Origin: Amycolatopsis sp. CA-230715
Lineage (GTDB): Bacteria; Actinomycetota; Actinomycetes; Mycobacteriales; Pseudonocardiaceae
Direction: 5' to 3'
Assembly: GCF_018736145.1 (NCBI RefSeq)
Contig: NZ_CP059997.1
Coordinates: 8,741,501-8,805,500, forward strand
DNA: 64,000 nucleotides
The first letter of the stretch is position 1. The number at the start of each line of letters is the position of its first letter. A program made the translations under genes and the position numbers. Positions 34,716 to 43,251 of this stretch are shown piece by piece. The notes beneath the pieces are model-generated. The model did not search any database. It had not been told where the DNA came from and saw only the letters and a program-made list of their open reading frames with translations.

Positions 34716-35801
34716 ATGCAGTTCGGGATCTTCACGGTCGGGGACGTCACGCCCGACCCCACGACGGGCGTGACGCCGTCCGAGCACGAGCGCATCAAGG
34801 CGATGGTGACGATCGCGCGCAAGGCCGAGGAAGTCGGTCTCGACGTGTTCGCGAGCGGGGAGCACCACAATCCGCCGTTCGTGCCGTCGTCGCCGACGAC
34901 GATGCTCGGGTACGTCGCCGCGCGGACCGAAAAGCTCATCCTGTCCACGTCGACGACGCTGATCACCACGAACGACCCGGTGAAGATCGCCGAGGACTTC
35001 GCGATGCTCCAGCACCTCGCCGACGGCAGGGTGGATCTGATGATGGGCCGCGGCAACACCGCACCGGTGTACCCGTGGTTCGGCAAGGACATCCGCCAGG
35101 GAATCCCGCTCGCGATCGAGAACTACCAGCTGCTGCACCGGTTGTGGCGCGAGCACGTGGTCGACTGGGAAGGCCGGTTCCGCACGCCGCTGCAGGGCTT
35201 CACCTCGACCCCGCGTCCGCTCGACGGCGTGCCCCCGTTCGTCTGGCACGGTTCGATCCGCAGCCCGGAAATCGCCGAGCAGGCCGCTTTCTACGGCGAT
35301 GGGTTCTTCGCGAACCACATCTTCTGGCCGAAGGAGCACTTCATCGCGCTCGTGAACCTCTACCGCGAACGGTTCGAGCACTACGGGCACGGCACGGCGG
35401 ACCAGGCGATCGTCGGCCTCGGCGGGCAGGTGTTCCTGCGCCGCAACTCGCAGGACGCGGTGCGGGAGTTCCGGCCGTACTTCGACAACGCGCCGGTGTA
35501 CGGGCACGGGCCGTCGCTGGAGTCGTTCACCGACCAGACCCCGCTCTCGGTGGGCAGCCCGCAGGAGGTCATCGACAAGACGCTGACCTTCCGCGAGCAC
35601 TTCGGCGACTACCAGCGCCAGCTGTTCCTCGTCGACCACGCGGGCCTGCCGCTGAAGACCGTGCTGGAGCAGCTCGACCTGCTCGGCGAAGAGGTGGTTC
35701 CGGTGCTGCGCAAGGAACTCGACGTGAAACGGCCGTCGCACGTGCCGGACGGCCCGACGCACGCTTCGCTCAAGGCAGCGAAAGCGGGCGCCGTGGTCTG
35801 A
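34716..35801 (+). CDS. luciferase-like monooxygenase (CE1758-type LLM protein)
   Basis: A 361-residue luciferase-superfamily protein: MQFGIFTVGDVTPDP at the start, GLDVFASGEHHNPPF, STSTTLITTNDPVKIAEDFAMLQHL, and GRVDLMMGRGNTAPVYPWFGKD. This branch has a long central insertion and is often annotated as an FMN-dependent monooxygenase. GGGAGG sits five bases before the ATG. A TTGAACGCTCAA dyad occurs near 34663. It diverges from the FMN-riboswitch-controlled riboflavin synthase fusion, which could supply its flavin. It is followed by a strong terminator. Confidence 0.87.
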   Translation: MQFGIFTVGDVTPDPTTGVTPSEHERIKAMVTIARKAEEVGLDVFASGEHHNPPFVPSSPTTMLGYVAARTEKLILSTSTTLITTNDPVKIAEDFAMLQHLADGRVDLMMGRGNTAPVYPWFGKDIRQGIPLAIENYQLLHRLWREHVVDWEGRFRTPLQGFTSTPRPLDGVPPFVWHGSIRSPEIAEQAAFYGDGFFANHIFWPKEHFIALVNLYRERFEHYGHGTADQAIVGLGGQVFLRRNSQDAVREFRPYFDNAPVYGHGPSLESFTDQTPLSVGSPQEVIDKTLTFREHFGDYQRQLFLVDHAGLPLKTVLEQLDLLGEEVVPVLRKELDVKRPSHVPDGPTHASLKAAKAGAVV

Positions 35802-35802
35802 C

Positions 35803-35839
35803 CCGGGGCGCGGCGGGCACGATGCCCGCCGCGCCCCGG
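35803..35839. terminator. bidirectional terminator
   Basis: A perfect 17-bp stem (35803-35819 with 35823-35839) with loop CGA. It begins one base after the LLM gene stop and ends three bases before the end of the convergent merR gene. Confidence 0.85.
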
Positions 35840-35842
35840 CGG

Positions 35843-36577
35843 TCAGGCCTGGTTCGCGCGCTGGATGTAGTCGATCATCTCCTGCGACGGGCCGCCCGCC
35901 CGCGCGATGTCGTCGGCGTTTTCCGCGCGCATGCGGAAGTTCGCCTCGCGCAGGCCGCTGTCGCCGTCGTCGAACGCCGACAGCAGCTCCATCCAGCGCT
36001 TCGCGAGCGCGCGCACCTTCGGGTCAGTCGGCTCGGTCCCAGCGTCCATTTCGGACTGGACGCGCGTGATCAGCGCACCCCATTCCGCGCGCACGTTGTC
36101 GAAGTAGTCCGCGCCGAGCCGGTCCCGCCGCTGCTCCAGCGCGGCGATCTGCTCCTGGGAAAAGTAGCTCTGGAAGGTTTCACTCATTTTCGACACCTCG
36201 TCGACCAGTTCCAGCAGGTCCGGAGTCGTCGGGGGAGCACCGGTGCCCACCCTGGCCAGCAGCGCGGTGACCGAACCGTGCAGGCTGCGCAGCCCGGTGA
36301 TGCGCGCTTCGATCCTGGCCAGGTGCCCGGCGAGGATGTCGCCGAGTGAGTCCGGTTCGCCGTCGAGGATCGCGGCGATCTGCTCCAGCGGCAGCCCGAG
36401 GTCGCGCAGCGCCACCACCTGGTACAGCCGCCGGACATCGGCGTCGCCGTAGAGCCGGTGACCGGACGAGGTCCTCGACGACGGGCTGAGCAGTCCGATC
36501 GCGTCCCAGTGGTGCAACGTGCGTACCGTCAGCCCAGCCGACTTCGCCAGCTCACCGACTTTGAACCCGTGGTTCAC
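35843..36577 (-). CDS. MerR-family regulator with TipAS-like effector domain
   Basis: A 244-residue protein. Residues 1-70 are the MerR winged helix (FKVGELAKSAGLTVRTLHHWDAIGLL, then SGHRLYGDADVRRL), followed by the dimerisation coil and a C-terminal all-helical TipAS-type domain (residues about 125-240: SYFSQEQIAALEQRRDRLG). In TipAL this domain binds thiopeptides and other amphipathic drugs. Its promoter at 36626-36656 has a 19-base spacer with a central dyad, the hallmark of MerR autoregulation. The divergent membrane-protein gene may be its target. Confidence 0.9.
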   Translation of the reverse strand: MNHGFKVGELAKSAGLTVRTLHHWDAIGLLSPSSRTSSGHRLYGDADVRRLYQVVALRDLGLPLEQIAAILDGEPDSLGDILAGHLARIEARITGLRSLHGSVTALLARVGTGAPPTTPDLLELVDEVSKMSETFQSYFSQEQIAALEQRRDRLGADYFDNVRAEWGALITRVQSEMDAGTEPTDPKVRALAKRWMELLSAFDDGDSGLREANFRMRAENADDIARAGGPSQEMIDYIQRANQA

Positions 36578-36625
36578 CCGTGCCCTCCGACTTTCTCCAC
36601 CGCCGCGGGTGCGACGGCGGAACCG

Positions 36626-36656
36626 ACGCTATGAACTGACGTCGCGTCAGGTTCAA
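36626..36656 (-). promoter_or_regulatory. MerR-type promoter with 19-base spacer
   Basis: On the minus strand TTGAAC (36656-36651), exactly 19 bases, then TAGCGT (36631-36626). The spacer contains CTGACG-CGA-CGTCAG, a perfect dyad for a MerR dimer. It drives the merR gene itself. Confidence 0.8.
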
Positions 36657-36720
36657 GCCCTTTCCGCGAGCGTAACGCGCACGGTTGTCACGAACCGGCG
36701 AGCTGTCTTGTCCCAAGGGA

Positions 36721-37128
36721 GTGAAGACCAAGACGAACACCGCCGTGCTGACGGGACTGACCTTCCTGACCGTGACCCAGGCCGCGCTCGGCGGCTGGAT
36801 CCTGCTCGCACCACGATCCTTCTTTTCGCTGGCGTGGGTGCACATGCACCTGCCCTACAACGGACACCTCCTCCTCGACTTCGGCGCGATGAACCTGGCG
36901 CTCGCGGTGCTGCTGGCCGCCGCGGCGGTGAGCGGGGAAGCGGCACTGGTGCGTACCGCTTTGGTGACCTATCTGGTGTTCGCGGCCGCGCACGCGCTCA
37001 TTCACACCCGCTATCTCGACCACCTGCCGCCCGCGCAGTCGGCTGTGCTGATGACCCTGTTGACGCTCGCCGCGGTGATCCCGGTGGTGCTGCTCGTCAT
37101 CGCGGCCCGAGGTACATCCCGCCGCTGA
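36721..37128 (+). CDS. hypothetical four-helix membrane protein
   Basis: A 135-residue protein with four hydrophobic helices (residues about 8-30, 47-68, 72-92 and 105-130) and conserved-looking Tyr/His residues in loops (HMHLPYNGHLLLDFG, HALIHTRYLDHLP). Start GTG 36721 gives a compact protein with a short charged N-terminus; a TTG at 36685 would add residues of poor quality. It diverges from the TipAL-like merR and overlaps the convergent dehydrogenase gene by 32 bases. Function unknown. Confidence 0.7.
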   Translation: MKTKTNTAVLTGLTFLTVTQAALGGWILLAPRSFFSLAWVHMHLPYNGHLLLDFGAMNLALAVLLAAAAVSGEAALVRTALVTYLVFAAAHALIHTRYLDHLPPAQSAVLMTLLTLAAVIPVVLLVIAARGTSRR

Positions 37129-37849
37129 CGTCGAGCACCTGGCCGGTGATCCAGCGCGCGTCGTCCGAGGCGAGGAAGGCGACCGCGTCCGCGATGTCGT
37201 CCGCCGCGCCGACCCGGCCGAGCGCCGTCAGCGAAGCGATCTGCTCGGCCACGCCGGGTGTGGCGAGCAGGGCTTCGTTCACGTCGGTGTCGGTGGCCCC
37301 CGGAGTGACCGTGTTGATGGTGATCCCGCGCGGACCGAGCGCGTTCGCGAGCGTTTTGCCGAGCACTTCGACGGCGGCCTTCGACATCGCGAACGAAGCC
37401 TGGTGCGGAGTCGCGATCCGCGTGCACGCCGAGGAAAGCGTGATCACGCGGCCGCCGTCCGGCAACAGGGGCAACGCCCGGCGGGTGACGAAGAACGGCG
37501 CCTTGACGTTGATCGCGAAGATCCGGTCGAACCGTGCCGGAGTGGTGTCCTCCATCGGTCCGTCCGGGCCCGCCGCGGCGTTGTTCACCAGTATGTCGAG
37601 CGGTTTCCCCGCGAGATGTCCTTCGAGGGCGTCGAAAAGCTCGTCCACCGCGGCGTCGGTACCGAATTCGGCGCCGATGGCGAACGCACCCCCGCCCGCC
37701 GCCGCCACGGTCTCCTTCGCCGCGGCTTCGTCGCGGCCGTAGTGCACCGCGACCCGGGCGCCGTCTGCGGCGAGCCGGACCGCGATCGCGCGGCCGATCC
37801 CCCGTGACGCCCCGGTCACCAGTGCGGTCTTCCCGGCCAGGTTCCCCAT
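37097..37849 (-). CDS. short-chain dehydrogenase/reductase lacking the usual catalytic Tyr
   Basis: A 250-residue classical SDR. TGASRGIG binds NAD(P), ILVNNAAAG is intact, the catalytic Ser is in VITLSSACTR, and the Lys is in FAMSKAAVEVLGK. The position that should be Tyr in YxxxK is Phe (TTC codon), so the standard proton donor is missing. The C-terminus WITGQVLDVSGGMYLGPR is typical of 3-oxoacyl-reductase-like SDRs. ATG 37849 is chosen over a longer form with a non-SDR extension. Either the chemistry differs or the protein has a non-catalytic role. Confidence 0.88.
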   Translation of the reverse strand: MGNLAGKTALVTGASRGIGRAIAVRLAADGARVAVHYGRDEAAAKETVAAAGGGAFAIGAEFGTDAAVDELFDALEGHLAGKPLDILVNNAAAGPDGPMEDTTPARFDRIFAINVKAPFFVTRRALPLLPDGGRVITLSSACTRIATPHQASFAMSKAAVEVLGKTLANALGPRGITINTVTPGATDTDVNEALLATPGVAEQIASLTALGRVGAADDIADAVAFLASDDARWITGQVLDVSGGMYLGPR

Positions 37850-38023
37850 GCTAAAACTCCGTTCGCTGTCGATGTGGCCAGCATGGGCGCACCCGCGCAC
37901 GAACTACGCACGGTTCACGCACGAGGGCCTGGGTCCGACCCGCAGCGGGATGTCGAGAACGCGGCGCCCGTTCCGTCCCAGGGGCACAGCAACGAAACCA
38001 CCCGTACCGAAAGGACCGCCAGC

Positions 38024-38134
38024 ATGGCTGTCGCCACTGACATCGACCGAACCCACGACCGGCAGGTCAGATGTTCGGTCCCAGGTCGACTTGCCAGACG
38101 ACCGACCGTATGTGCGGACGGCATGGGATGGTGA
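38024..38134 (+). pseudogene. probable original 5' end of the next gene, now frameshifted
   Basis: GAAAGGA, then ATG 38024, opens a frame beginning MAVATDIDRTHDRQV. If 19 bases (about 38069-38087), bounded by the direct repeat CAGGTC, are left out, this frame continues directly as DLPDDRPYVRTAWDGEAVDM into the 38145 gene. As sequenced, the frame instead terminates at 38134. Confidence 0.45.
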
Positions 38135-38144
38135 GGCGGTGGAC

Positions 38145-39146
38145 ATGACTGAAACCCTGGGCGCGGTGGCACATTCGGGTGGCTTGCTGGTACGCCGACC
38201 GGAACTGACCGTCGGTGTTGTGCGCGCGGTGTCCGTGCTCTCGGCTTTGGAGATCGAACTGCTGGCCCGCCGTCCGCTGGATCGTCGTAGTGCGACCCAA
38301 CGGCAGCAGGACATCCACGACAGGCTCTCGATCCAGCCGACAGCCGCGCCCCGTCGGTTGTTGCCGCCTTACGACGAGGGCGATGACCTGCGCGTCGGCT
38401 GGCTCGATCACGCTGGCCACGTGCACTGGGAATTCGCCACGTCTTACTCGTCGAGTGACGGTGACCATTTTCTCGGCACGTCCGGCCCCACTTACCGGGC
38501 TGTGTTCCGGCTTCCACCGATATTCGACCAGATGTCGCTCGTGCTCGCATGGCCGGAGATCGGCTTCCCGGAAACAGTTATCACCATGCCGCTACCTGAC
38601 CGGACCACCGTGGAGCGAGCCACGACCTCGATTTGGCAAGCACCACTGGACATTCGTCCCGTGCCGGAAGGGGTCACGCACCATGCCGACTTCGGCCACG
38701 ACTCGCCGGCCATCGAAGCTGGCACGAACGTCGCGCCACCGCGAGTACTACACCGCCGCGATCACCGCGCCGCCGTCGTGCTCACTCGACTGACCGCCAC
38801 GAACTCGATGCTGTCCATGGAGCTGCTCAGCATCGCCAAGGAGGATGCCGCGGACGCGATCGACGCCCATGCGTTCCCGCTTTCGCGACCAACGTCGGGC
38901 GCGCTGGACGACCCAGCCCAGATCCGAGTAACTGGCCCTGGCGCCTCCGCAGCGGTCATCCAAGGACACGAGGCCTTCTGGATCCGACAAGGTGACAGCT
39001 CCTCCGCTGGAGGTAACCAGACCTTTTCCTGCCTCCAGGAGTTCACGCTGAACCGCCCGCGCGACGACCTGCTCGACCTGATCGTGGCCTGGCCCCTCGC
39101 CGGACTCCCCGACGTGCGAGTGAACATTCCCCTCAACCCGACCTGA
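38145..39146 (+). CDS. hypothetical protein with atypical codon use
   Basis: The open frame from ATG 38145 encodes 333 residues with no family I recognise. The sequence is beta-rich and appears to contain two similar halves: an N-terminal part around GWLDHAGHVHWEFATSYSS and PIFDQMSLVLAWPEIGFPETVITMPLP, and a C-terminal part around DDLLDLIVAWPLAGLPDVRVNIPL, both ending in a hydrophobic AWP/GLP segment. Codons ending in A or T are clearly more frequent than in neighbours, suggesting acquisition from elsewhere. Its natural start may lie upstream at 38024, disrupted by a 19-base insertion. Confidence 0.6.
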   Translation: MTETLGAVAHSGGLLVRRPELTVGVVRAVSVLSALEIELLARRPLDRRSATQRQQDIHDRLSIQPTAAPRRLLPPYDEGDDLRVGWLDHAGHVHWEFATSYSSSDGDHFLGTSGPTYRAVFRLPPIFDQMSLVLAWPEIGFPETVITMPLPDRTTVERATTSIWQAPLDIRPVPEGVTHHADFGHDSPAIEAGTNVAPPRVLHRRDHRAAVVLTRLTATNSMLSMELLSIAKEDAADAIDAHAFPLSRPTSGALDDPAQIRVTGPGASAAVIQGHEAFWIRQGDSSSAGGNQTFSCLQEFTLNRPRDDLLDLIVAWPLAGLPDVRVNIPLNPT

Positions 39147-39189
39147 GCCGCGGCGTTGTCCTTCCCGACAGCGCATGGCCATCTGTAGC

Positions 39190-41904
39190 TCACTCCGCGG
39201 GGCTGACTTCGGGGAGGAGGGCGAGGCCCGCCTTCGCCCGTGCGCGAGTGTCGTCCGCGCCGTCGAGCGCCAGTTCGAACAGGTGGCGAGCGGCGAGGAC
39301 GTCACCGCGCAGGCGCGCGATCTCGCCGAGCCCGCATTGGGCCCGCGCCACGGTCTCGGAGCCGCCGCTCGTGTGCGCGAGTTCGACGGCGCGCTCGTAG
39401 TCGGCGTGCGCAGCGGCGAGGTCGCCGCCGGCGCAGATGACGCCGTAGGCGCGGCGGCACAACAGGTCCGCGGTGTCGCGGACGGCACCGAGTTCGGCGA
39501 GTTCGGCCAGCGCTTGACCGGTCAGTTCGGCCGCCTCTTCGTGCGCGCCCCACCAGTGCGCGAGTTCGGCGAGCCGGTCCAGCGCGTTGGCGACGCCCCA
39601 GCGGTCGCCGATCGACCGGAACCCGTCCAGCGCGCGGCGGAACGACGCCTCAGCCGCGCGGGCCCTGCCGCGGAACAGCGCGCGGTGACCCGTGCCGAGG
39701 TCGCGGAGCGCGGACGGCCACGCGTCGTCGCCGAGCAGGTCCGGCGGCACGTCCTCGCCGGGTTTTCCGGCCATCCGGAAGAGGAACAGGACCTGCGGCC
39801 GCCGCAGCCGCAGTCCCGGTTCGGTGAGAATCGAGTCGGCGAGCTGGAACGCGGAGGGATCGTCCGAATCCGCGTTCACCACGCACAGCACGTACTCCTC
39901 CGCGAGACCGGGCAACGGCCCTTCGGCGAGCAGACGCGCGGCGAGGTGCCTGCCTTCGTCCCGCCTGCCGGAAAGCCACCAGTACCAGGAAAGCGCGCCA
40001 GCGAAGCGGAAACCCGTGGCGAAGTCGGTGCCGGCCACCGCGTCGCGGAACGCGGCGTGGAGATTGCCGTGTTCGGCCTTCAGCCGTGCCAGCCAGGTGA
40101 GCTGGTCCGCCGCGCGCAAACCGGGATCGGCCGTTTCGGCGAGTTCGAGGAAGTACCGCGTGTGCGCGTCGCGGAGCCGTTCTCGCTCAGCCGCTTCGAC
40201 GAGTTGTCCGCAGGCGAATTCGCGGACGGTTTCCAGCATGCGGTAGCGCCCGCCCTGAAGCTCCACAAAGGACTTCGCGACTAGTGCGCTGAGAACGTCC
40301 GCGGTGTCGTCGGCGCCGCAGATCGCCGATACGGCGTTGATGGTCGCACCCCCGGTGAACACCGTCAGCCGACGCGCGAGGGTCTGCTCTTCGCCGGTGA
40401 GCAGCTGCCAGCTCCACGCCACGACCGCGTGCAGGGTCCGGTGCCGTGGCGTCGCGGTGCGGTCGCCATGCGACAGCAGTCGGAAGCGGTCGACGATCCG
40501 TTCCGCGACCTCGTCCAGCGGCAGTGCGCGCAGGCGTGCGGCGGCGAGTTCGATCGCCAGCGGGAGGCCGTCGAGCAGCGCGCAGATCCGGGCGATCGCC
40601 TCGATCGCGCGTTCGTCGGGATCGAACCCCGGTCGCACGGCGGCGGCCCGGTCGACGAACAGGCGCACGGACGGAGTCGTGCGCGCTTCGGTGCGCTCGG
40701 CGCCGGGGGAGGGGACCACGAGCGGAGCGAGGACGTGCAGCGACTCGCCTGTGATGCCGAGCGCTTCCCTTGTCGTGGTGAGCAGCCGCGCGTGCGGGCA
40801 GCGGGTCAGGACCAGTTTCGCCAGCCGCGCCGTCGCGTCGACGACGTGCTCGCAGTTGTCCAGCACGAGCAGCGGGGCGCGGTCCGAGAGCGCCGCCACC
40901 AGCGCGGTTTCCGCGTCAGGGGCGCCCCTGCCAGGCAGCAGCCCGGAATCCCGCGCCCCGACCGCGGCGAGCACCGCGTGCAGGACGCCGTGTTCGTCCA
41001 CTGTGGACAGGTCGGCGAAGCAACTGTCCCGCTGCCGTGCGATCTCGACCGCCAGCCGGGTTTTCCCGCTGCCACCCGCGCCCGTCACGGTGACCAACCG
41101 CGATTCCCCGAGCAGCTTTCCGACGCGTTCGACGTCGTCTTCACGGCCGACGAAGCTCGTGAACGGCGCGGGCGGCGCGATCGAAGACGGTACCGCTCGG
41201 AGGATCGCGAGATGGACGTTCGCGAGTTCGGGGGAAGGGTCGGCGCCGAGTTCGTCGGCGAGCCGCCGCCGGATCCGGTCGAACGTTGCGAGCGCGTCGG
41301 CCTGCCTGCCCGAGCCGTGCAACGCGCGCATGAGCAGGGCGTGCGAGCGCTCGCGCAGCGGATGATCCGCGACGAGCGTTTCGAGCGTGTCGACGACGTC
41401 GCGGGTTTCGCCCGTCACGAGGCGGGCTTCGGCGAGATCCTCCATCGCGCCGAGCCGCCGCTCGTCGAACCGCGCGGCGGCGTCAGCGGCGAAGGGTGCG
41501 TCGAGGACATCGGACAACGCGTCGCCGCGCCAAAGGCCGAGCGCTTCGTCGAGCAGGCGCGCGGCGAGGGCGGGATCGCTCGCGAGCGCCCGGTTCCCGT
41601 CGTTCGCGAGCCGGGTGAAGCGGTGGGCGTCGACGTCGTCAGGGTCGATCGCGATGCGGTACCCGGCGGGGTGGTGCTCGACGAGCCCCGGCACGACGCG
41701 GCGCAGCCGCGACACCTGCGACTGCACCGCGTTCGCCTGCGCCGGTTCGTGGTAGAGGCCGCCGAGTATCCGTTCGTGGCCGACCACGCGGCCCGCGTCG
41801 AGCAGGAGCAGCACCAGCAGGGCGCGCAGGCCCGGCCCACCCGGCGGCACCGGCTCGCCCGTGGTGGACCGGATCTCCGTCGGGCCGAGGATGCCGAACC
41901 GCAC
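39190..41904 (-). CDS. AfsR/SARP-like regulator: winged helix, BTAD, NB-ARC ATPase and TPR-like tail
   Basis: A 904-residue STAND regulator. A short OmpR-type winged helix is at residues 1-75, a BTAD domain at about 80-235 (DAHRFTRLANDGNRAL, LGADPSPELANVHLAILR), and an NB-ARC ATPase from about 245 (TSFVGREDDVERVGKLL; P-loop VTGAGGSGKTRLA; LLVLDNCEHVVDA). The last 300 residues are TPR-like helices. Such proteins switch on nearby secondary or accessory metabolism after ligand sensing. It starts with GTG and follows the P450 gene on the same strand by 51 bases, with a hairpin between. Confidence 0.9.
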   Translation of the reverse strand: MRFGILGPTEIRSTTGEPVPPGGPGLRALLVLLLLDAGRVVGHERILGGLYHEPAQANAVQSQVSRLRRVVPGLVEHHPAGYRIAIDPDDVDAHRFTRLANDGNRALASDPALAARLLDEALGLWRGDALSDVLDAPFAADAAARFDERRLGAMEDLAEARLVTGETRDVVDTLETLVADHPLRERSHALLMRALHGSGRQADALATFDRIRRRLADELGADPSPELANVHLAILRAVPSSIAPPAPFTSFVGREDDVERVGKLLGESRLVTVTGAGGSGKTRLAVEIARQRDSCFADLSTVDEHGVLHAVLAAVGARDSGLLPGRGAPDAETALVAALSDRAPLLVLDNCEHVVDATARLAKLVLTRCPHARLLTTTREALGITGESLHVLAPLVVPSPGAERTEARTTPSVRLFVDRAAAVRPGFDPDERAIEAIARICALLDGLPLAIELAAARLRALPLDEVAERIVDRFRLLSHGDRTATPRHRTLHAVVAWSWQLLTGEEQTLARRLTVFTGGATINAVSAICGADDTADVLSALVAKSFVELQGGRYRMLETVREFACGQLVEAAERERLRDAHTRYFLELAETADPGLRAADQLTWLARLKAEHGNLHAAFRDAVAGTDFATGFRFAGALSWYWWLSGRRDEGRHLAARLLAEGPLPGLAEEYVLCVVNADSDDPSAFQLADSILTEPGLRLRRPQVLFLFRMAGKPGEDVPPDLLGDDAWPSALRDLGTGHRALFRGRARAAEASFRRALDGFRSIGDRWGVANALDRLAELAHWWGAHEEAAELTGQALAELAELGAVRDTADLLCRRAYGVICAGGDLAAAHADYERAVELAHTSGGSETVARAQCGLGEIARLRGDVLAARHLFELALDGADDTRARAKAGLALLPEVSPAE

Positions 41905-41936
41905 GCCGCCGAGTATCCCGCGACGGCCGTTGCGGG

Positions 41937-41956
41937 GCCGCCGCGGGTGCGGCGGC
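41937..41956. terminator. hairpin at the 3' end of the P450 gene
   Basis: GCCGCCGC-GGGT-GCGGCGGC forms a perfect 8-bp stem overlapping the P450 stop codon, before the regulator start. It may attenuate read-through from P450 into the regulator. Confidence 0.5.
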
Positions 41957-43194
41957 TAGCGCAACCTCACTGGCAGCGCGGTCAGCCGCCAGACGGTCGG
42001 CATGTCGGGACGTGCCAGGTCCTCCGGTGCGACCGCGAGCCGGAGACCGGGGTAGCGGCGGGCGAGCGCGGCGAACGCGACTTCACCCTCCTGGCGCGCC
42101 AGCGCGGCGCCGAGGCAGTAGTGGATGCCGTGGGAGAAGGCGACGTGCGTCTCCCTCGGCCCGTCGCTTTCCCTGGTGATGTCGAGCGTGTCGGGCTCGG
42201 GGAACCGACGAGGGTCGTGGTTCGCGCCCGCGGGAACGGCCATCACGGCGTCGCCCTTGCGGATCAGCTCGCCCGCGAGGTCGACGTCTTCGATCGCGTA
42301 GCGGATCTTGGTGCCGAGGATCGGGCTGCAGTACCGGAGCAGCTCCTGCGTCGCCCTCGGTGCCAGCTCGGGCTTTTCCCGCAGCAGTGCGAACTGGTCC
42401 GGGTGCGTGAGCAGGGCGACCGTCCCGTTGGCGATCAGGTTGGCCGTGGTCTCGTGCCCCGCGAACACCAGCGCGAGGATGAACGTGATCAGCTCGGTGG
42501 GGCTGAGCTGCTCGTTGCCCTCGGCTTCGACGAGCGCCGAAACGAGATCGCCCGCAGGCTCGGCCCGGCGGCGTTCGATGAGGTCCTCGCAGTAGGCGAC
42601 GAGGTCGCGCATGCACTCGCCGATCCCTTCGCCGGTGGGGGAGGACAGCGTGCTGGACCAGACACGCCACTGTGGACGGTCGGCTTCCGGGATCCCGACC
42701 AGTTCGCAGATCACGGTGATCGGCAGCGGGTAGGCGAAGTCCGCGAGCAGATCGACCTCACCGTCGCCCGCGAAGGCCTCGACCTGGTCGAGCAGCTGTT
42801 CGGTCAGCTCTTCGACCCTGGGCCGGAGGTCCGCGATGCGGCGCACGGTGAACGCGCGGGAGACCAGCTTCCGCAGCCGCGTGTGGTCCGCGCCGTCGGC
42901 GTCGAGGATGCTGGCGGTGAGGTAGTGGTCGTACTCGGGCGGGAAGTTGCGGGCGCGCAGGGCCTGCGCGGTGCGGTCTTCCACCTCCCCGCCGGGCACG
43001 TTGGCCGGGTTGACCACGAACCTGGTGTCGCTGAGCACCGCCTTGACGTCCTCGTAGCGGGTGACGAGCCGGACCGAGCCCATCCCGGGCATTTCGGCGT
43101 CGACAAGCGGGCCGAGTTCGCGGATGCGCGCGTACTCCGCATACGGGTCGGCGTTCATCGCCGGACTGGCGAGGTCGACCGGTGCGCTGGACAT
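41956..43194 (-). CDS. cytochrome P450 (CYP107-like)
   Basis: A 412-residue soluble P450. I-helix LVFAGHETTANL, K-helix QELLRYCSP with ExxR, and heme loop FSHGIHYCLGAALARQE are intact. ATG 43194 follows GGAGGGG. CYP107-type enzymes oxidise polyketides, steroids or terpenes. No ferredoxin gene is adjacent; the one at 29609 could serve. The promoter contains ATTCACATATTTGTGAAT (43252-43269). The large regulator gene follows on the same strand. Confidence 0.93.
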   Translation of the reverse strand: MSSAPVDLASPAMNADPYAEYARIRELGPLVDAEMPGMGSVRLVTRYEDVKAVLSDTRFVVNPANVPGGEVEDRTAQALRARNFPPEYDHYLTASILDADGADHTRLRKLVSRAFTVRRIADLRPRVEELTEQLLDQVEAFAGDGEVDLLADFAYPLPITVICELVGIPEADRPQWRVWSSTLSSPTGEGIGECMRDLVAYCEDLIERRRAEPAGDLVSALVEAEGNEQLSPTELITFILALVFAGHETTANLIANGTVALLTHPDQFALLREKPELAPRATQELLRYCSPILGTKIRYAIEDVDLAGELIRKGDAVMAVPAGANHDPRRFPEPDTLDITRESDGPRETHVAFSHGIHYCLGAALARQEGEVAFAALARRYPGLRLAVAPEDLARPDMPTVWRLTALPVRLR

Positions 43195-43251
43195 GGAATC
43201 CCCTCCGTGGTGGTGCCCGGCTCGTAGCCGGATATTCACACACTACAAACG

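Noticed and set aside
34716..35801. Reading the LLM protein as a true light-emitting luciferase (LuxA).
   Set aside because: The superfamily is very large in actinobacteria, there are three members in this window, and no paired beta subunit is present.
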